Origin: Vibrio cincinnatiensis
GTDB taxonomy: Bacteria; Pseudomonadota; Gammaproteobacteria; Enterobacterales; Vibrionaceae
DNA: 64,000 nt
Direction: 5' to 3'
Assembly (NCBI RefSeq): GCF_022113815.1
Contig: NZ_SGOM01000003.1
Location: 62,001 to 126,000 of the forward strand
Of the stretch, positions 1-8,880 are shown in pieces (the first letter of the stretch is position 1; the number at the start of each line of letters is the position of its first letter). Both the position numbers and the translations under genes were made by a program. The notes under the pieces are model-generated. The model was not told the origin of the DNA, did not search any database, and was given only the letters and a program-made list of their open reading frames with translations.

Positions 1-941
1 TGATCAGAAAGTCGTGCCACTCCCATTGCTCGCGCACAGTCTGCATAGCGCTCTTTTGCCGCAGGAATGGAATATTCTGTGATCACCGGCAATAACATGG
101 CATTAGATAATCCATGTGGGACATGAAAAAAAGCACCAATAGGTCGGCTCATGCCATGAACTAAAGCAACGGAGGCATTAGAAAAAGCAATACCAGCTAA
201 TGTTGAGCCTAACATCATGGCTGCTCGAGCAGGTTCGTTCTGAGGTTCATGAAAAGCTTGACGAATGTGGGTTCCGATCATTTCTATTGCTGAGAGAGCT
301 TGAGCATCTGTAAAAGGGCTAGCCTTTTTACTAACATATGCTTCAATAGCGTGGGTTAGGGCATCTAATCCACAATCTGCGGTCACTCTGGGAGGTAACG
401 ATAAGGTCAATTCATAGTCGATCAGTGCAGCCATCGGCATAAATCCTAGCCCCATACAGAGCATCTTTTCATCATTGCTATCATCGGTAATGACGGTGAC
501 TCGTGTTACTTCTGAACCTGTTCCTGCGGTGGTTGGAATCGCAATAATGGGCAGCCCATTTTCAGCCACATCTTTTGGAAATCGGTAGTCACTGATTTGC
601 CCGCCAAATTTACCCACTATTGAGATTGCTTTTGCGCTATCAATCGGACTCCCACCGCCAATTGCAATGATCGAATCGAAATGACCTTTTCTAACCAAAT
701 CTACACCAGCTTGAATAGAGCTCGCGGTTGGTTCTGGTACCGTGTCTGAGTAAACCGTACTTTCAATGTCGTTACGGTGTAATATTTGTTGTATTTGTTC
801 GGCATAACCTAGTGTAACCATCATCTTATCTGTAACGATGAGAGGGGAATGCACATGGAGTGTCTCCATCACCTCTGCCACCTTCATGGACGCCCCTTTC
901 CCTATATGCATAATTCTGGGCAATACGATACTTGTACTCAT
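1..941 (-). CDS. Iron-containing alcohol dehydrogenase, C-terminus cut by window edge
   Basis: The frame is open from an ATG at 941 to the window edge (313 codons), so the C-terminus is missing. It shows the group III Fe-ADH signature: a GGGSPIDSAKAI nucleotide-binding loop, TTAGTGSEVT, and the metal-binding stretch GLDALTHAIEAY followed by HGMSRPIGAFFHVPHG, whose histidines ligate iron in this family. Such enzymes oxidise or reduce small alcohols or hydroxy acids with NAD(P). It is divergent from a GntP permease and a Gfo/Idh oxidoreductase, which suggests a shared catabolic role for a hydroxy acid or polyol. The substrate cannot be told. An SD-like AGGAG lies just upstream of the ATG. Confidence 0.9.
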   Translation of the reverse strand, partial: MSTSIVLPRIMHIGKGASMKVAEVMETLHVHSPLIVTDKMMVTLGYAEQIQQILHRNDIESTVYSDTVPEPTASSIQAGVDLVRKGHFDSIIAIGGGSPIDSAKAISIVGKFGGQISDYRFPKDVAENGLPIIAIPTTAGTGSEVTRVTVITDDSNDEKMLCMGLGFMPMAALIDYELTLSLPPRVTADCGLDALTHAIEAYVSKKASPFTDAQALSAIEMIGTHIRQAFHEPQNEPARAAMMLGSTLAGIAFSNASVALVHGMSRPIGAFFHVPHGLSNAMLLPVITEYSIPAAKERYADCARAMGVARLSD

Positions 942-1255
942 GATTGACTCCTCACTTTTTCAAGGTTGAAAACTAGTAACCAAATTATATTACCACCGAA
1001 ACTTTTATTTCCTTAAATAAATTAAATGAAAAATAAATTTCAACAATGAGCCACCCAAGAAATAAGTTGTGTTCTTTATTTAACTTATTGATATTAAATG
1101 TATTACATTTAATTTTTAGAGATATTTAGAAAATCGTGATCGATCTTACATAAAATAATCTTCCAAGATAATGAAATAAATGTTTCAATTAGTATGTATT
1201 TTGAAAATTTAAATTTTACCAGTAACCTAATTTTGATAGCAAGGAGAGGCATCTC
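942..1255. promoter_or_regulatory. Divergent intergenic region, AT-rich
   Basis: This 314-base AT-rich spacer separates the leftward alcohol dehydrogenase from the rightward permease. It must hold both promoters. I see no convincing small gene, repeat or terminator. The only clear site is the AAGGAGAG Shine-Dalgarno at 1241-1248, which supports the GTG start of the permease at 1256. Confidence 0.5.
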
Positions 1256-2635
1256 GTGGATCTTGGAATGGTTGGAATTATTCTTTCGTTAGTGATGCTA
1301 ATGTACTTAGCCTATAGAGGCATGTCTGTGATATGGCTTGCCCCGATTCTTGCCTTGTTCGCTGCGATTTTTTCGGCGGGAACCCCTTTAATGGCCAGCT
1401 ATACTGAAGTTTTTATGTTGAGTGCAGCCAACTACGTAAAGCTGTATTTTCCAGCTTTTTTATTGGGAGCGGTTTTTGGCAAAATTATGGATGTTTCTGG
1501 CGCAGCCAAAACGATTGCTCAGGTGATCACGTCGAGGGTTGGAACAAACAACGCCATTCTATCGGTCGTACTTGCCGTGTCAGTGTTGACATATGGGGGC
1601 GTTTCCATGTTTGTCGTGGTGTTTGCGGTCTATCCTATTGCGGCACAGATTTTTCGTGATAGCCATGTACCCAAGCGGTTAATTCCGGGAACCATTGCTT
1701 TAGGATCGTTTACCTTCACGATGACAGCATTACCGGGATCGCCACAAATTCAAAATACGATTGCGATGCCATTTTTTGGTACGACGGCCTATGCGGGGCC
1801 AATACTCGGATTAATCGGTGCAGGCGTGATGTTTGGGTTAGGCATGCTATGGTTAAAAAGACGAGAAGCCACAGCTCGATCGAATGGTGAAGGTTATGGA
1901 CACCACCTGGATGTAGATGTTGTCGATGGAAATGAGTTAGGTACTTTGCCTTCTCCACTGCTGGCATTTATTCCAATCGTTATTGTTCTGATGCTTAATT
2001 TTTTCTTGGTTACTTTTTATTATCCCAATATAGATGCTCATTATTTGTCTGATTACGGTTCAACTCTCCAAAAAGTGAAAGGGATGTGGAGCCTGATCAT
2101 CGCGTTAACGAGTGCGATTGTCGTTGCTTTGATTCTATTTCGTAAACAGATAGCTCATGCACGAGAGGCGATCAATGATGGTGGTGAAAGTGCCATTATG
2201 CCCATCATGAATACGGCCGCCGCGGTCGGTTTTGGCAATGTCATCAAATCATTATCTTCATTTGATTCGATTAAAGAGATGATTTTGTCCATTCCCGGCT
2301 CCCCGCTATTGTCATTTGCCATGTCCACCAGTTTACTGGCTGGAATTACAGGTTCTGCTTCTGGTGGGCTAAGCATTGCTTTGGATGCACTTGGCGATAT
2401 TTATATTCAGCAAGCGGAAAATTTTGGGATCAGCCTAGAAGCGTTGCACCGAATAGCTTCGATTGCATGCGGCGGGTTGGACTCATTACCCCACAATGGT
2501 GCAGTGATTACATTGCTTAGCATTTGTGGTATGACTCATCGAGATTCTTATAAAGATATTTTTGTGTGTACATTAGCGATCCCCATTGTTGCCACGGGAG
2601 TGGTGTTGATATTTGCGACGTTTGGTGTGGTGTAA
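1256..2635 (+). CDS. GntP-family permease
   Basis: 459 residues, close to the usual GntP length, with about 12 hydrophobic segments spread over the whole chain. The GntP family imports gluconate, hydroxybutyrate or related hydroxy acids by proton symport. Typical features are an AFLLGAVFGKIMDVSGAAKTIA segment near residue 65 (quoted in part), the GGVSMFVVVFAVYPIA stretch, and the TGSASGGLSIALDALG and GLDSLPHNGAVITLL motifs near the C-terminus. The start is a GTG chosen because AAGGAGAG sits 7 bases upstream. It is followed 150 bases later by an oxidoreductase gene on the same strand. The substrate is inferred only as a small hydroxy acid. Confidence 0.88.
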   Translation: MDLGMVGIILSLVMLMYLAYRGMSVIWLAPILALFAAIFSAGTPLMASYTEVFMLSAANYVKLYFPAFLLGAVFGKIMDVSGAAKTIAQVITSRVGTNNAILSVVLAVSVLTYGGVSMFVVVFAVYPIAAQIFRDSHVPKRLIPGTIALGSFTFTMTALPGSPQIQNTIAMPFFGTTAYAGPILGLIGAGVMFGLGMLWLKRREATARSNGEGYGHHLDVDVVDGNELGTLPSPLLAFIPIVIVLMLNFFLVTFYYPNIDAHYLSDYGSTLQKVKGMWSLIIALTSAIVVALILFRKQIAHAREAINDGGESAIMPIMNTAAAVGFGNVIKSLSSFDSIKEMILSIPGSPLLSFAMSTSLLAGITGSASGGLSIALDALGDIYIQQAENFGISLEALHRIASIACGGLDSLPHNGAVITLLSICGMTHRDSYKDIFVCTLAIPIVATGVVLIFATFGVV

Positions 2636-2788
2636 TGAACGTTGGTTCCAAATAGGGAAAATAAATCGAATAAAAATTTCATTCGATCACATATTTGGAA
2701 ATATTAATTTCATTAAATAGATTCTTCGCCGTATAGTAGTCAAAGTATCCGTTGCGCTATACCCAAAAATAACGAGGAGAAACAATAC

Positions 2789-3964
2789 ATGTTTAATGAA
2801 GAGCAGCGATTCGAACACCCTATCCGCTGGGGAATGGTTGGCGGTGGACGTGGTAGTCAAATTGGATATTCACATCGAAATGCGGCTGTACGAGATGGTC
2901 TATTTACCCTTGTTGCCGGTGCTTTTGACTTAGATGCACAGCGTTGTCAAGATTTTGGGAAGCAGATTGGCCTTGATCCAGCTCGCTGTTATTCCTCCTA
3001 TCAAACGTTATTTGAACAGGAAGCCAATCGGGAAGATGGCATTCAAGCCGTATCGATTGCGACGCCGAATTCAACACATTACGAAATTTGCAAAGCAGCC
3101 CTACAAGCGGGGTTGCATGTGGTGTGTGAAAAGCCGATTACCTTCACCAGTAAAGAGGCAGAAGAGCTGAAGTCTATTGCAAAAGCTAAAGATCGTGTGC
3201 TCGGCGTGATGTATGGTTATACCGGTTTTCCAATGGTGCATCAGGCGCGAGAAATGGTTGAACGGGGGGATCTTGGTGACATTAGAGTGGTTACTATGCA
3301 GTTTGCTCACGGCTTCCATAATATTGAACATGAAAAAGATAATCCTGGCTTGAAATGGCGAGTGAGCCCTGAAGTGTCTGGCCCGACTTATGTGATTGGT
3401 GATATCGGTACCCACGCATTTTATTTATGTGAAATGATGACAGGACTGAAAGTAGACCGACTCTCTTGTATGCGTCAAAGCTTTATTCCATCTCGGGCTC
3501 CTTTGGAAGACAATGCCCATGTGATGATGGAGTTTGAAGGGGGAGCTGTCGGGACGCTTTGGGCTTCCGCAGTCAATGCCGGCTCGATGCACCAACAAAA
3601 AATTCGAATTGTAGGAGAAAAGGCGTCAATAGAGTGGTGGGATGAACACCCTAATCAGCTGCGCTACGAAATACAAGGTGAACCAGTTCGAATTTTAGAT
3701 CGAGATATGGACTACCTATATAAAGATGTGGCTGGGGTTGCCTCTAATCGGATTGGTGGTGGGCATGCGGAAGGCTATTTTGAATCATGGGCAAATCTGT
3801 ATCACCGATTTGCTTTAGCCATGAATGCCGTTGATCATGGTGATAAGCAAACGGCTAAGACGATATGGTATCCCGGCATTGAGGCCGGAATAAACGGTGT
3901 TCGACTCTGCGAAAAATGTGTGGAGTCGGCAGATAACCATTCTACTTGGGTCGATTTTTCTTAA
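2789..3964 (+). CDS. Gfo/Idh/MocA-family NAD(P)-dependent oxidoreductase
   Basis: 391 residues. The N-terminal Rossmann fold begins with the dinucleotide loop GMVGGGRGSQIG, then SIATPNSTHYE and the family hallmark CEKPIT, whose lysine is catalytic. The C-terminal half is the substrate-binding alpha/beta domain, including GDIGTHAFY. Family members oxidise sugars, inositols or their derivatives. AACGAGGAG provides a good ribosome site before the ATG. It is probably co-transcribed or co-regulated with the GntP permease upstream, and its transcript ends in the strong hairpin at 4011-4043. The natural substrate cannot be read from sequence. Confidence 0.9.
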   Translation: MFNEEQRFEHPIRWGMVGGGRGSQIGYSHRNAAVRDGLFTLVAGAFDLDAQRCQDFGKQIGLDPARCYSSYQTLFEQEANREDGIQAVSIATPNSTHYEICKAALQAGLHVVCEKPITFTSKEAEELKSIAKAKDRVLGVMYGYTGFPMVHQAREMVERGDLGDIRVVTMQFAHGFHNIEHEKDNPGLKWRVSPEVSGPTYVIGDIGTHAFYLCEMMTGLKVDRLSCMRQSFIPSRAPLEDNAHVMMEFEGGAVGTLWASAVNAGSMHQQKIRIVGEKASIEWWDEHPNQLRYEIQGEPVRILDRDMDYLYKDVAGVASNRIGGGHAEGYFESWANLYHRFALAMNAVDHGDKQTAKTIWYPGIEAGINGVRLCEKCVESADNHSTWVDFS

Positions 3965-4010
3965 TGTCTTTGGTTTGGAGTAACCGGATAGCCAAGTAAA
4001 CCTATAACGA

Positions 4011-4043
4011 AGAGCCCATAAATTGTCTTATGGGCTCTTTTTT
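4011..4043 (+). terminator. Rho-independent terminator after oxidoreductase gene
   Basis: Perfect 11-bp stem AGAGCCCATAA / TTATGGGCTCT with a short loop, followed by a run of T. It lies about 50 bases past the oxidoreductase stop codon. Confidence 0.9.
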
Positions 4044-4265
4044 AGTGTGTTCTTTTAGGGTTAAACTCTCTTCGTTGTTTTAATGTGATAAATGCCACTT
4101 TTTCTAGCGTAAGATCCTGGATAGTTCGAATCTAATCCACAGTTATTTCTATTGCCTCTAGGTTTTAACTTGTTGTTTTCTATAATGGATAAACACAGCT
4201 TTTTGCACAAGTGTTTATGCTGCTGGCATAAAACGGTATGCGTTTGACTCTTAACAGGAATAGTG

Positions 4266-5750
4266 ATGCCGTTTATCAAAGATTTTTATCACGCATTACT
4301 GCATGCGTTGAAAAACTTACTGCCGATCATTGCCGTGGTGCTTTTCTTTCAAGCATTTGTTCTTCGTCAGACTCCTGAAAATGCTTGGACAATGATCGCG
4401 GGGTTATTTGTAGTCGCGGTTGGGGTCGCTCTTTTCTTGCAAGGGCTGGAGTTAAGTATCTTCCCTGTTGGTAAAAGCTTAGCAAACCAATTTGCTCGGC
4501 GGGGTTCTTTACCGATCTTATTATGTTTTGGCTTTGCAATGGGCTTTTCCGCGGTGATAGCCGAACCAGCATTGATTGCTGTTGCGGAACAAGCTCAAGT
4601 GATTAGTGATGGGCGAATCAATGGGTTAACCTTACGTTTATTGGTAGCGGTATCAGTAGGGTTGATCATTGCCTTAGGTGTTTTTCGGACGATTATGGGC
4701 TATCCACTGCATTGGATTATGATTGTTGGTTATCTTTTAGTGGTCAGCCTCACCTATTTTGCGCCAGAAGAGATCGTTGGCCTTGCCTATGATTCAGGCG
4801 GCGTTACCACGAATATCGTGACCGTTCCCTTAATCGCAGCAATGGGGATTGGGTTAGCGAACTCAATTCGAGGACGCAACCCTCTGATTGATGGTTTTGG
4901 TCTGGTTGCGTTAGCCGTCATGGTGCCGATGATCAGCGTTCAGTTATACGGTATTTATGTGTATGCCAATCCTGCGGTATCTTATATGGTGATAGCGAAT
5001 GCTGAAATAGTTATACAGCAGCCTAGCTGGTTGGCTCCTGTGCTCGATATTATGGCCATGATCCGAGATGTATTGCCAATTATTATTACTATCCTATTTT
5101 TCCAATATTTAATCTTGCAGCGACGCTTGAGCAACCCAAGGCAAATTTTATTTGGTTTTGCTTTGGTCATCATTGGCCTTTATGCATTTGTCATCGGCTT
5201 AAAGGTAGGATTATTTCCTATTGGTAGCGCGATGGCAGAACAATTGATTGAGCGAGAACAATTTCTTTCTGTCTACCTTTTTGCTTTTCTGATTGGTTTT
5301 GCAACCACCATGGCTGAACCAGCATTATTGGCTGTGGGGCTGCAAGCCGAAGAAGCGGCAGCAGGAAAAGTAAAAGCTAACACTATTCGTTTACTTGTGG
5401 CTCTTGGTGTCGCTTGTGGGATAGCGATTGGCGTGCATCGTATTATTATTGGCGGCTCAATGCACTATTTCATTATGAGCGGGTACGCGCTAGTGATTTT
5501 ACTCACGCTATTGGCTCCCAAATACATTATTGCTTTAGCGTATGATTTAGGCGGAGTAACGACTTCTGAAGTCACGGTTCCTTTAATTACCGCATTAGGG
5601 ATTGGCCTAGCAACACATATTGAGGGCCGAAATGTACTGATTGATGGTTTTGGTTTGATTGCTTTTGCCTCAATCTTTCCTATCGTTACTGTGATGATAT
5701 ACGCCATTTTTACGCAATGGTTTTTTCAATTTTTAAAGGTGAAATCATGA
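4266..5750 (+). CDS. DUF1538 membrane protein (putative transporter), internally duplicated
   Basis: About 494 residues, strongly hydrophobic, built from two homologous halves. Each half carries an AEPAL motif, an LAYDxGGVTT segment and a GLAxxIxGRNxLIDGFGL segment (the first near residues 96-230, the second near 345-480). This two-fold repeat is the DUF1538 architecture. The ATG at 4266 is preferred over the GTG three bases earlier because AGGA is suitably spaced. The stop overlaps the next gene (ATGA), and that gene is PII-like, followed by a CBS protein. The arrangement suggests a channel or transporter gated by nucleotide-sensing partners. The substrate is unknown. Confidence 0.85.
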   Translation: MPFIKDFYHALLHALKNLLPIIAVVLFFQAFVLRQTPENAWTMIAGLFVVAVGVALFLQGLELSIFPVGKSLANQFARRGSLPILLCFGFAMGFSAVIAEPALIAVAEQAQVISDGRINGLTLRLLVAVSVGLIIALGVFRTIMGYPLHWIMIVGYLLVVSLTYFAPEEIVGLAYDSGGVTTNIVTVPLIAAMGIGLANSIRGRNPLIDGFGLVALAVMVPMISVQLYGIYVYANPAVSYMVIANAEIVIQQPSWLAPVLDIMAMIRDVLPIIITILFFQYLILQRRLSNPRQILFGFALVIIGLYAFVIGLKVGLFPIGSAMAEQLIEREQFLSVYLFAFLIGFATTMAEPALLAVGLQAEEAAAGKVKANTIRLLVALGVACGIAIGVHRIIIGGSMHYFIMSGYALVILLTLLAPKYIIALAYDLGGVTTSEVTVPLITALGIGLATHIEGRNVLIDGFGLIAFASIFPIVTVMIYAIFTQWFFQFLKVKS

Positions 5751-6097
5751 AGTTTTCCGTTTTGGTAGCAATCGTTCCAGAAGAGCTTGAGCAAGAGGTG
5801 ATCGATACAGCTCGTGAGCAAGGGGCTGGCGGAATGACGGTATTGGCCGGGCGAGGGATCAGTAACGAAACTCGAAAAACGTTTTTAGGTTTGACCTATG
5901 ATGGCAGCCAATCAGTTTTGTTCATGGTGCTGGAAAAGTCCCTCTCTTTACAAGTTTTAAAATCTTTGCAAACTTTGCTGCGACCAAGCGAAGAGGATTC
6001 AAAAGGCCTTGCCTTTACGGTTGGTTTAGAACATTTAGCTGGGATTGATCTTAACCAGTTGGACAAGTTTGAGCAACAGTTGAAAGAAACACTATAA
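5747..6097 (+). CDS. PII-like (GlnB superfamily) signalling protein
   Basis: 116 residues from the ATG at 5747, which overlaps the upstream stop as ATGA and has AGGTG just before it. The start MKFSVLVAIVPEE, then AREQGAGGMTVLAGRG, matches the ferredoxin-like fold and T-loop base of PII-related proteins, in which the GAxGxTxxxGRG pattern contacts nucleotide. Canonical PII tyrosine and uridylylation motifs are not evident. It is translationally coupled to the DUF1538 transporter, so it probably regulates it directly in response to adenine nucleotides or another small ligand. The coupling is seen; the ligand is inference. Confidence 0.8.
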   Translation: MKFSVLVAIVPEELEQEVIDTAREQGAGGMTVLAGRGISNETRKTFLGLTYDGSQSVLFMVLEKSLSLQVLKSLQTLLRPSEEDSKGLAFTVGLEHLAGIDLNQLDKFEQQLKETL

Positions 6098-6108
6098 GGA
6101 AATAAACC

Positions 6109-6495
6109 ATGTTAGTGAAAGATGTGATGGTTCGTGATGTGGTGACAATTTCACCTTTCGCCAAATTGCGGGAAGCCATGAGTTTAATGAAAAAGCATCA
6201 ACTTAAATCTTTGGTGGTTGAACAGCAAAATCCGCATGATGCTTTTGGGCTCATTACCTACACAGACATAGTTAAAACCGTTATTTCTGAAGATGGCGAT
6301 ATTGACCTATTGAATGTTTATGATGTGTGTGCGAAGCCGGCAATTTCTGTGGGAGAAAACCTTGCTTTAAAACATGTTGCTACCCTGATGGTACAACAAC
6401 ATATTAAACGTTTATTGGTTTTAAATGACAACCAACTACTCGGCTTTGTTACGATGGATGATATTATGGATGCATTGCTATCACGCATTGATTAA
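6109..6495 (+). CDS. Two-CBS-domain protein
   Basis: 128 residues comprising almost only a tandem pair of CBS domains: VKDVMVRDVVTISPFAKLRE and FGLITYTDIVK in the first, then CAKPAISVGENLALKHVA and LGFVTMDDIMDALL in the second. CBS pairs (Bateman modules) bind adenosyl ligands such as AMP, ATP or c-di-AMP. It lies 11 bases after the PII-like gene, with a good AAGGA site, so it is the third gene of a DUF1538-PII-CBS operon. It is most simply read as a second regulatory subunit of the transporter. Confidence 0.88.
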   Translation: MLVKDVMVRDVVTISPFAKLREAMSLMKKHQLKSLVVEQQNPHDAFGLITYTDIVKTVISEDGDIDLLNVYDVCAKPAISVGENLALKHVATLMVQQHIKRLLVLNDNQLLGFVTMDDIMDALLSRID

Positions 6496-6543
6496 TAAAC
6501 TGATGATTGAATCCATGGTATGACAGACGTTGTGCCATGCCTT

Positions 6544-7179
6544 TTAAGCCCCTTGTAAAACCGCGTAAAGTTGAATGTATTTTCTCACTAATTGCTGATT
6601 TTTTGAACGCTTTAGCGGGTGACCAAACTTAATATAACAAGGGGTCATGGTGAAGGTATTATCTAATGCTTGCATTAACTGTGAGTCACTTTCATACAAA
6701 GTAATGCCTTGTGTGTGGTAATCTTCCATTTCATCGGGTAGCCTTCCGGTCCACCAATGGAGTAATTCTCGGCTTTTTTGGCTACGGCTGATCCAGTGAT
6801 CCGTTAAGAGCAACAACAGATCATTCGGTTGAATTGCATAAGCATACTCTTGCTTCCATAAGCTAATATCTTTAAGTAATTTTTCCCGACATGTTTTGCC
6901 CGCACTAACCATATGGTGAGTCAAGACCCAGACTGTGCCTTTATCGCAACTGATTCGAAAGTGATGGGGGTTATCATGAACAGGAAAAAGATCAAGTGAA
7001 GCGTATTCACAAGGATGGCCAAATTCCGTTAGAGTACGAGCTAAACGACGGGAAAAAGCTAAACCGAGGTGATGTTCACTCATTCCTTGATTATGAATAG
7101 TGGGATAGTGTTTTTCACATAACTTCAGACAGTCAACTTGGAATTCATTAACACTTTGGGTCAGGATGTCCAGTAACAA
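6544..7179 (-). CDS. Conserved-looking hypothetical protein, 211 aa
   Basis: I do not recognise a family. It is a soluble protein of 211 residues, rich in histidine (several His-His pairs) and tryptophan, with no signal peptide or membrane helix. The ORF is well preceded by AAGGAGAAG, and the codon use resembles the neighbours. It stands alone on the minus strand between the CBS operon (convergent) and a 510-base spacer. Confidence 0.65.
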   Translation of the reverse strand: MLLDILTQSVNEFQVDCLKLCEKHYPTIHNQGMSEHHLGLAFSRRLARTLTEFGHPCEYASLDLFPVHDNPHHFRISCDKGTVWVLTHHMVSAGKTCREKLLKDISLWKQEYAYAIQPNDLLLLLTDHWISRSQKSRELLHWWTGRLPDEMEDYHTQGITLYESDSQLMQALDNTFTMTPCYIKFGHPLKRSKNQQLVRKYIQLYAVLQGA

Positions 7180-7689
7180 TTGAATCTTCTCCTTTATATC
7201 GCCAACTTAATCTGGTTACTTGTGAAAGGTATACCTATGTTTGGGCATAGGTCTTGCTCAATCCTATCATAAATCTGAGTGATATTTATGTTCACTGACT
7301 GGCTTCGAGTGCTTTATCACGCTGCGTTTTTTTATACACTAAAGTTTCTGAGACCTATGTGATTTTCTTGCTGAAGCATGTGGAAATAAACGCACGTTTT
7401 CTCTATTGTTGTTATAGTTTGTTACAAATGGCGAAACCTTTCTACTATAGACTTAGCTTAATCCATACTCAAATATTTTTTACTTCAGAACTGACTGATA
7501 TTCCTGATAATCTTTTGTTATTTCAGGAGACAAACTAGATATTGTCTTCTAATTGATTCTTTCTAGTTCAAATAATTTGAACATCATCATCAAGTCGCTG
7601 GTATATTCATTATGTTGTAAATGGTAAATACTCTGTTACTAATATGTAGTTGAGTGGTGTAATTAACCAATTTTACTAAGAGATATGAA
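7180..7689. other. Intergenic region, no gene seen
   Basis: This 510-base AT-rich region lies between two divergent genes. It must hold the promoters for the hypothetical protein and for the cytochrome b561 operon. I see no ORF with a ribosome site, no strong hairpin and no tRNA. Confidence 0.4.
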
Positions 7690-8229
7690 ATGAATAGCCC
7701 TGTGACTCATTACAATCGAACGCTACAAATCATCCATTGGATCTCCGCACTGACCGTAATCGGTATGTTTGCGGTTGGTTTATGGATGGTCGATCTCTCT
7801 TATTACAGTGAGTGGTATCGCACCGCGCCTCATTGGCATAAATCTGTTGGTCTTTTACTTGCTGGATTAACTCTTTTTCGTCTTATTTGGCAGTCTGTGA
7901 CGGTGTCACCTGTAATGGAGGGGCATCGGTTAGAAAAAGTGGCGGCAAAAGCTATGCACTGTTTTCTTTACCTCGATTTATTTCTTCTCTTTGTTTCGGG
8001 CTACTTGATTTCCACGGCTGATGGTCGAGGAATCGATGTATTCAATTGGTTTACATTGCCCGGAGCAGGAACCTTATTTAACCAGCAGTCAGATATCGCT
8101 GGAACCGTACACTTATATGCAGCTTGGACGCTGATAGCGATGGCACTACTGCACGCCTTGGCGGCTTTAAAACATCACTTTATTAACAAAGACAATACGC
8201 TACGCAAAATGATAGGAGCATCAAAATGA
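7690..8229 (+). CDS. Cytochrome b561 family protein
   Basis: 179 residues with four hydrophobic segments. It opens with a short soluble N-terminus ([21 protein letters not shown]) typical of the prokaryotic di-haem cytochrome b561 family. Histidines at [20 protein letters not shown] and [11 protein letters not shown] are placed as haem ligands usually are. These inner-membrane proteins move electrons between quinone and small redox partners. The stop overlaps the start of the yceI-like gene (ATGA), a common pairing in gammaproteobacteria. A perfect matS-like site lies inside the gene at 7897-7909. Confidence 0.9.
   Translation: MNSPVTHYNRTLQIIHWISALTVIGMFAVGLWMVDLSYYSEWYRTAPHWHKSVGLLLAGLTLFRLIWQSVTVSPVMEGHRLEKVAAKAMHCFLYLDLFLLFVSGYLISTADGRGIDVFNWFTLPGAGTLFNQQSDIAGTVHLYAAWTLIAMALLHALAALKHHFINKDNTLRKMIGASK
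7897..7909. promoter_or_regulatory. matS site (MatP-binding, Ter macrodomain)
   Basis: GTGACGGTGTCAC matches the 13-bp MatP target GTGACRNYGTCAC at every position. It lies within the cytochrome b561 coding sequence, which is usual for matS. matP itself is at 42473-42919 in this window and dif is at 29467, so the Ter context is consistent. Confidence 0.8.
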
Positions 8230-8795
8230 AGAAAACGTTACTAGCATCTGGTTTGGTATTGGCGATGGCTTTACCGTTTGGTGTAAGCGCAGCCGATTAT
8301 GTGATTGACACCAAAGGGGCTCATGCGTCCATCAACTTTAAAGTCAGTCATTTAGGCTACAGTTTTATTAAAGGTCGTTTCAATACTTTTGATGGTGAAT
8401 TCTCTTATGACGGAGACGATATCACAGCGTCTAAAGTGGTGGTGACTGTTGATACAACCAGTCTGGACTCTAACCATGCTGAACGAGATAAACATATTCG
8501 TAGTGCTGATTTTTTAAATGTGGCTCAGTTTTCTACCGCTACTTTTACAAGTACACAAGTGGTTGATAAAGGTGAAGGGAAATTAGCCGTGATGGGCGAT
8601 CTGACTCTGCATGGAAAAACGAAACCGATCATTATTGATGCACAATTTATCGGTGCAGGTAGTGATCCATGGGGTGGGGAGCGAGCGGGTTTTGTGGGTT
8701 CAACACGTTTAGAGTTAAAAGATTTTGATATTGCCGTGATGGGGCCATCCAGCTATGTTGATATGGAGCTTCATGTTGAAGGGGTTAAAAAGTAA
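8226..8795 (+). CDS. YceI-family periplasmic protein
   Basis: 189 residues with a classical signal peptide ([23 protein letters not shown], cleavage after VSA). The mature part has YceI lipocalin-like features: [20 protein letters not shown], then [18 protein letters not shown] and [12 protein letters not shown]. YceI proteins bind isoprenoid or quinone-like lipids in the periplasm. Its gene overlaps that of cytochrome b561 by four bases (ATGA), which supports a functional pair in which the carrier supplies or takes a redox-active isoprenoid. That link is inference from repeated pairing. A terminator follows at 8822. Confidence 0.92.
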   Translation: MKKTLLASGLVLAMALPFGVSAADYVIDTKGAHASINFKVSHLGYSFIKGRFNTFDGEFSYDGDDITASKVVVTVDTTSLDSNHAERDKHIRSADFLNVAQFSTATFTSTQVVDKGEGKLAVMGDLTLHGKTKPIIIDAQFIGAGSDPWGGERAGFVGSTRLELKDFDIAVMGPSSYVDMELHVEGVKK

Positions 8796-8821
8796 TATTA
8801 CCGATTCTGTTGATTAGAGAG

Positions 8822-8852
8822 AAAAGTCCCCTAAAGATAAGGGGACTTTTTT
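8822..8852 (+). terminator. Rho-independent terminator after yceI-like gene
   Basis: AAAAGTCCCCT / AGGGGACTTTT stem with a 7-base loop and a T run. It lies between the convergent yceI-like and FNT-CBS genes. The symmetrical A and T tracts mean it could serve both strands. Confidence 0.88.
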
Positions 8853-8880
8853 ATGTCGGAAAGATGCTATTTGCCGTTGG

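Noticed and set aside
6142..6154. matS-like GTGACAATTTCAC in the CBS gene
   Set aside because: It has a mismatch at a conserved position and no special context.
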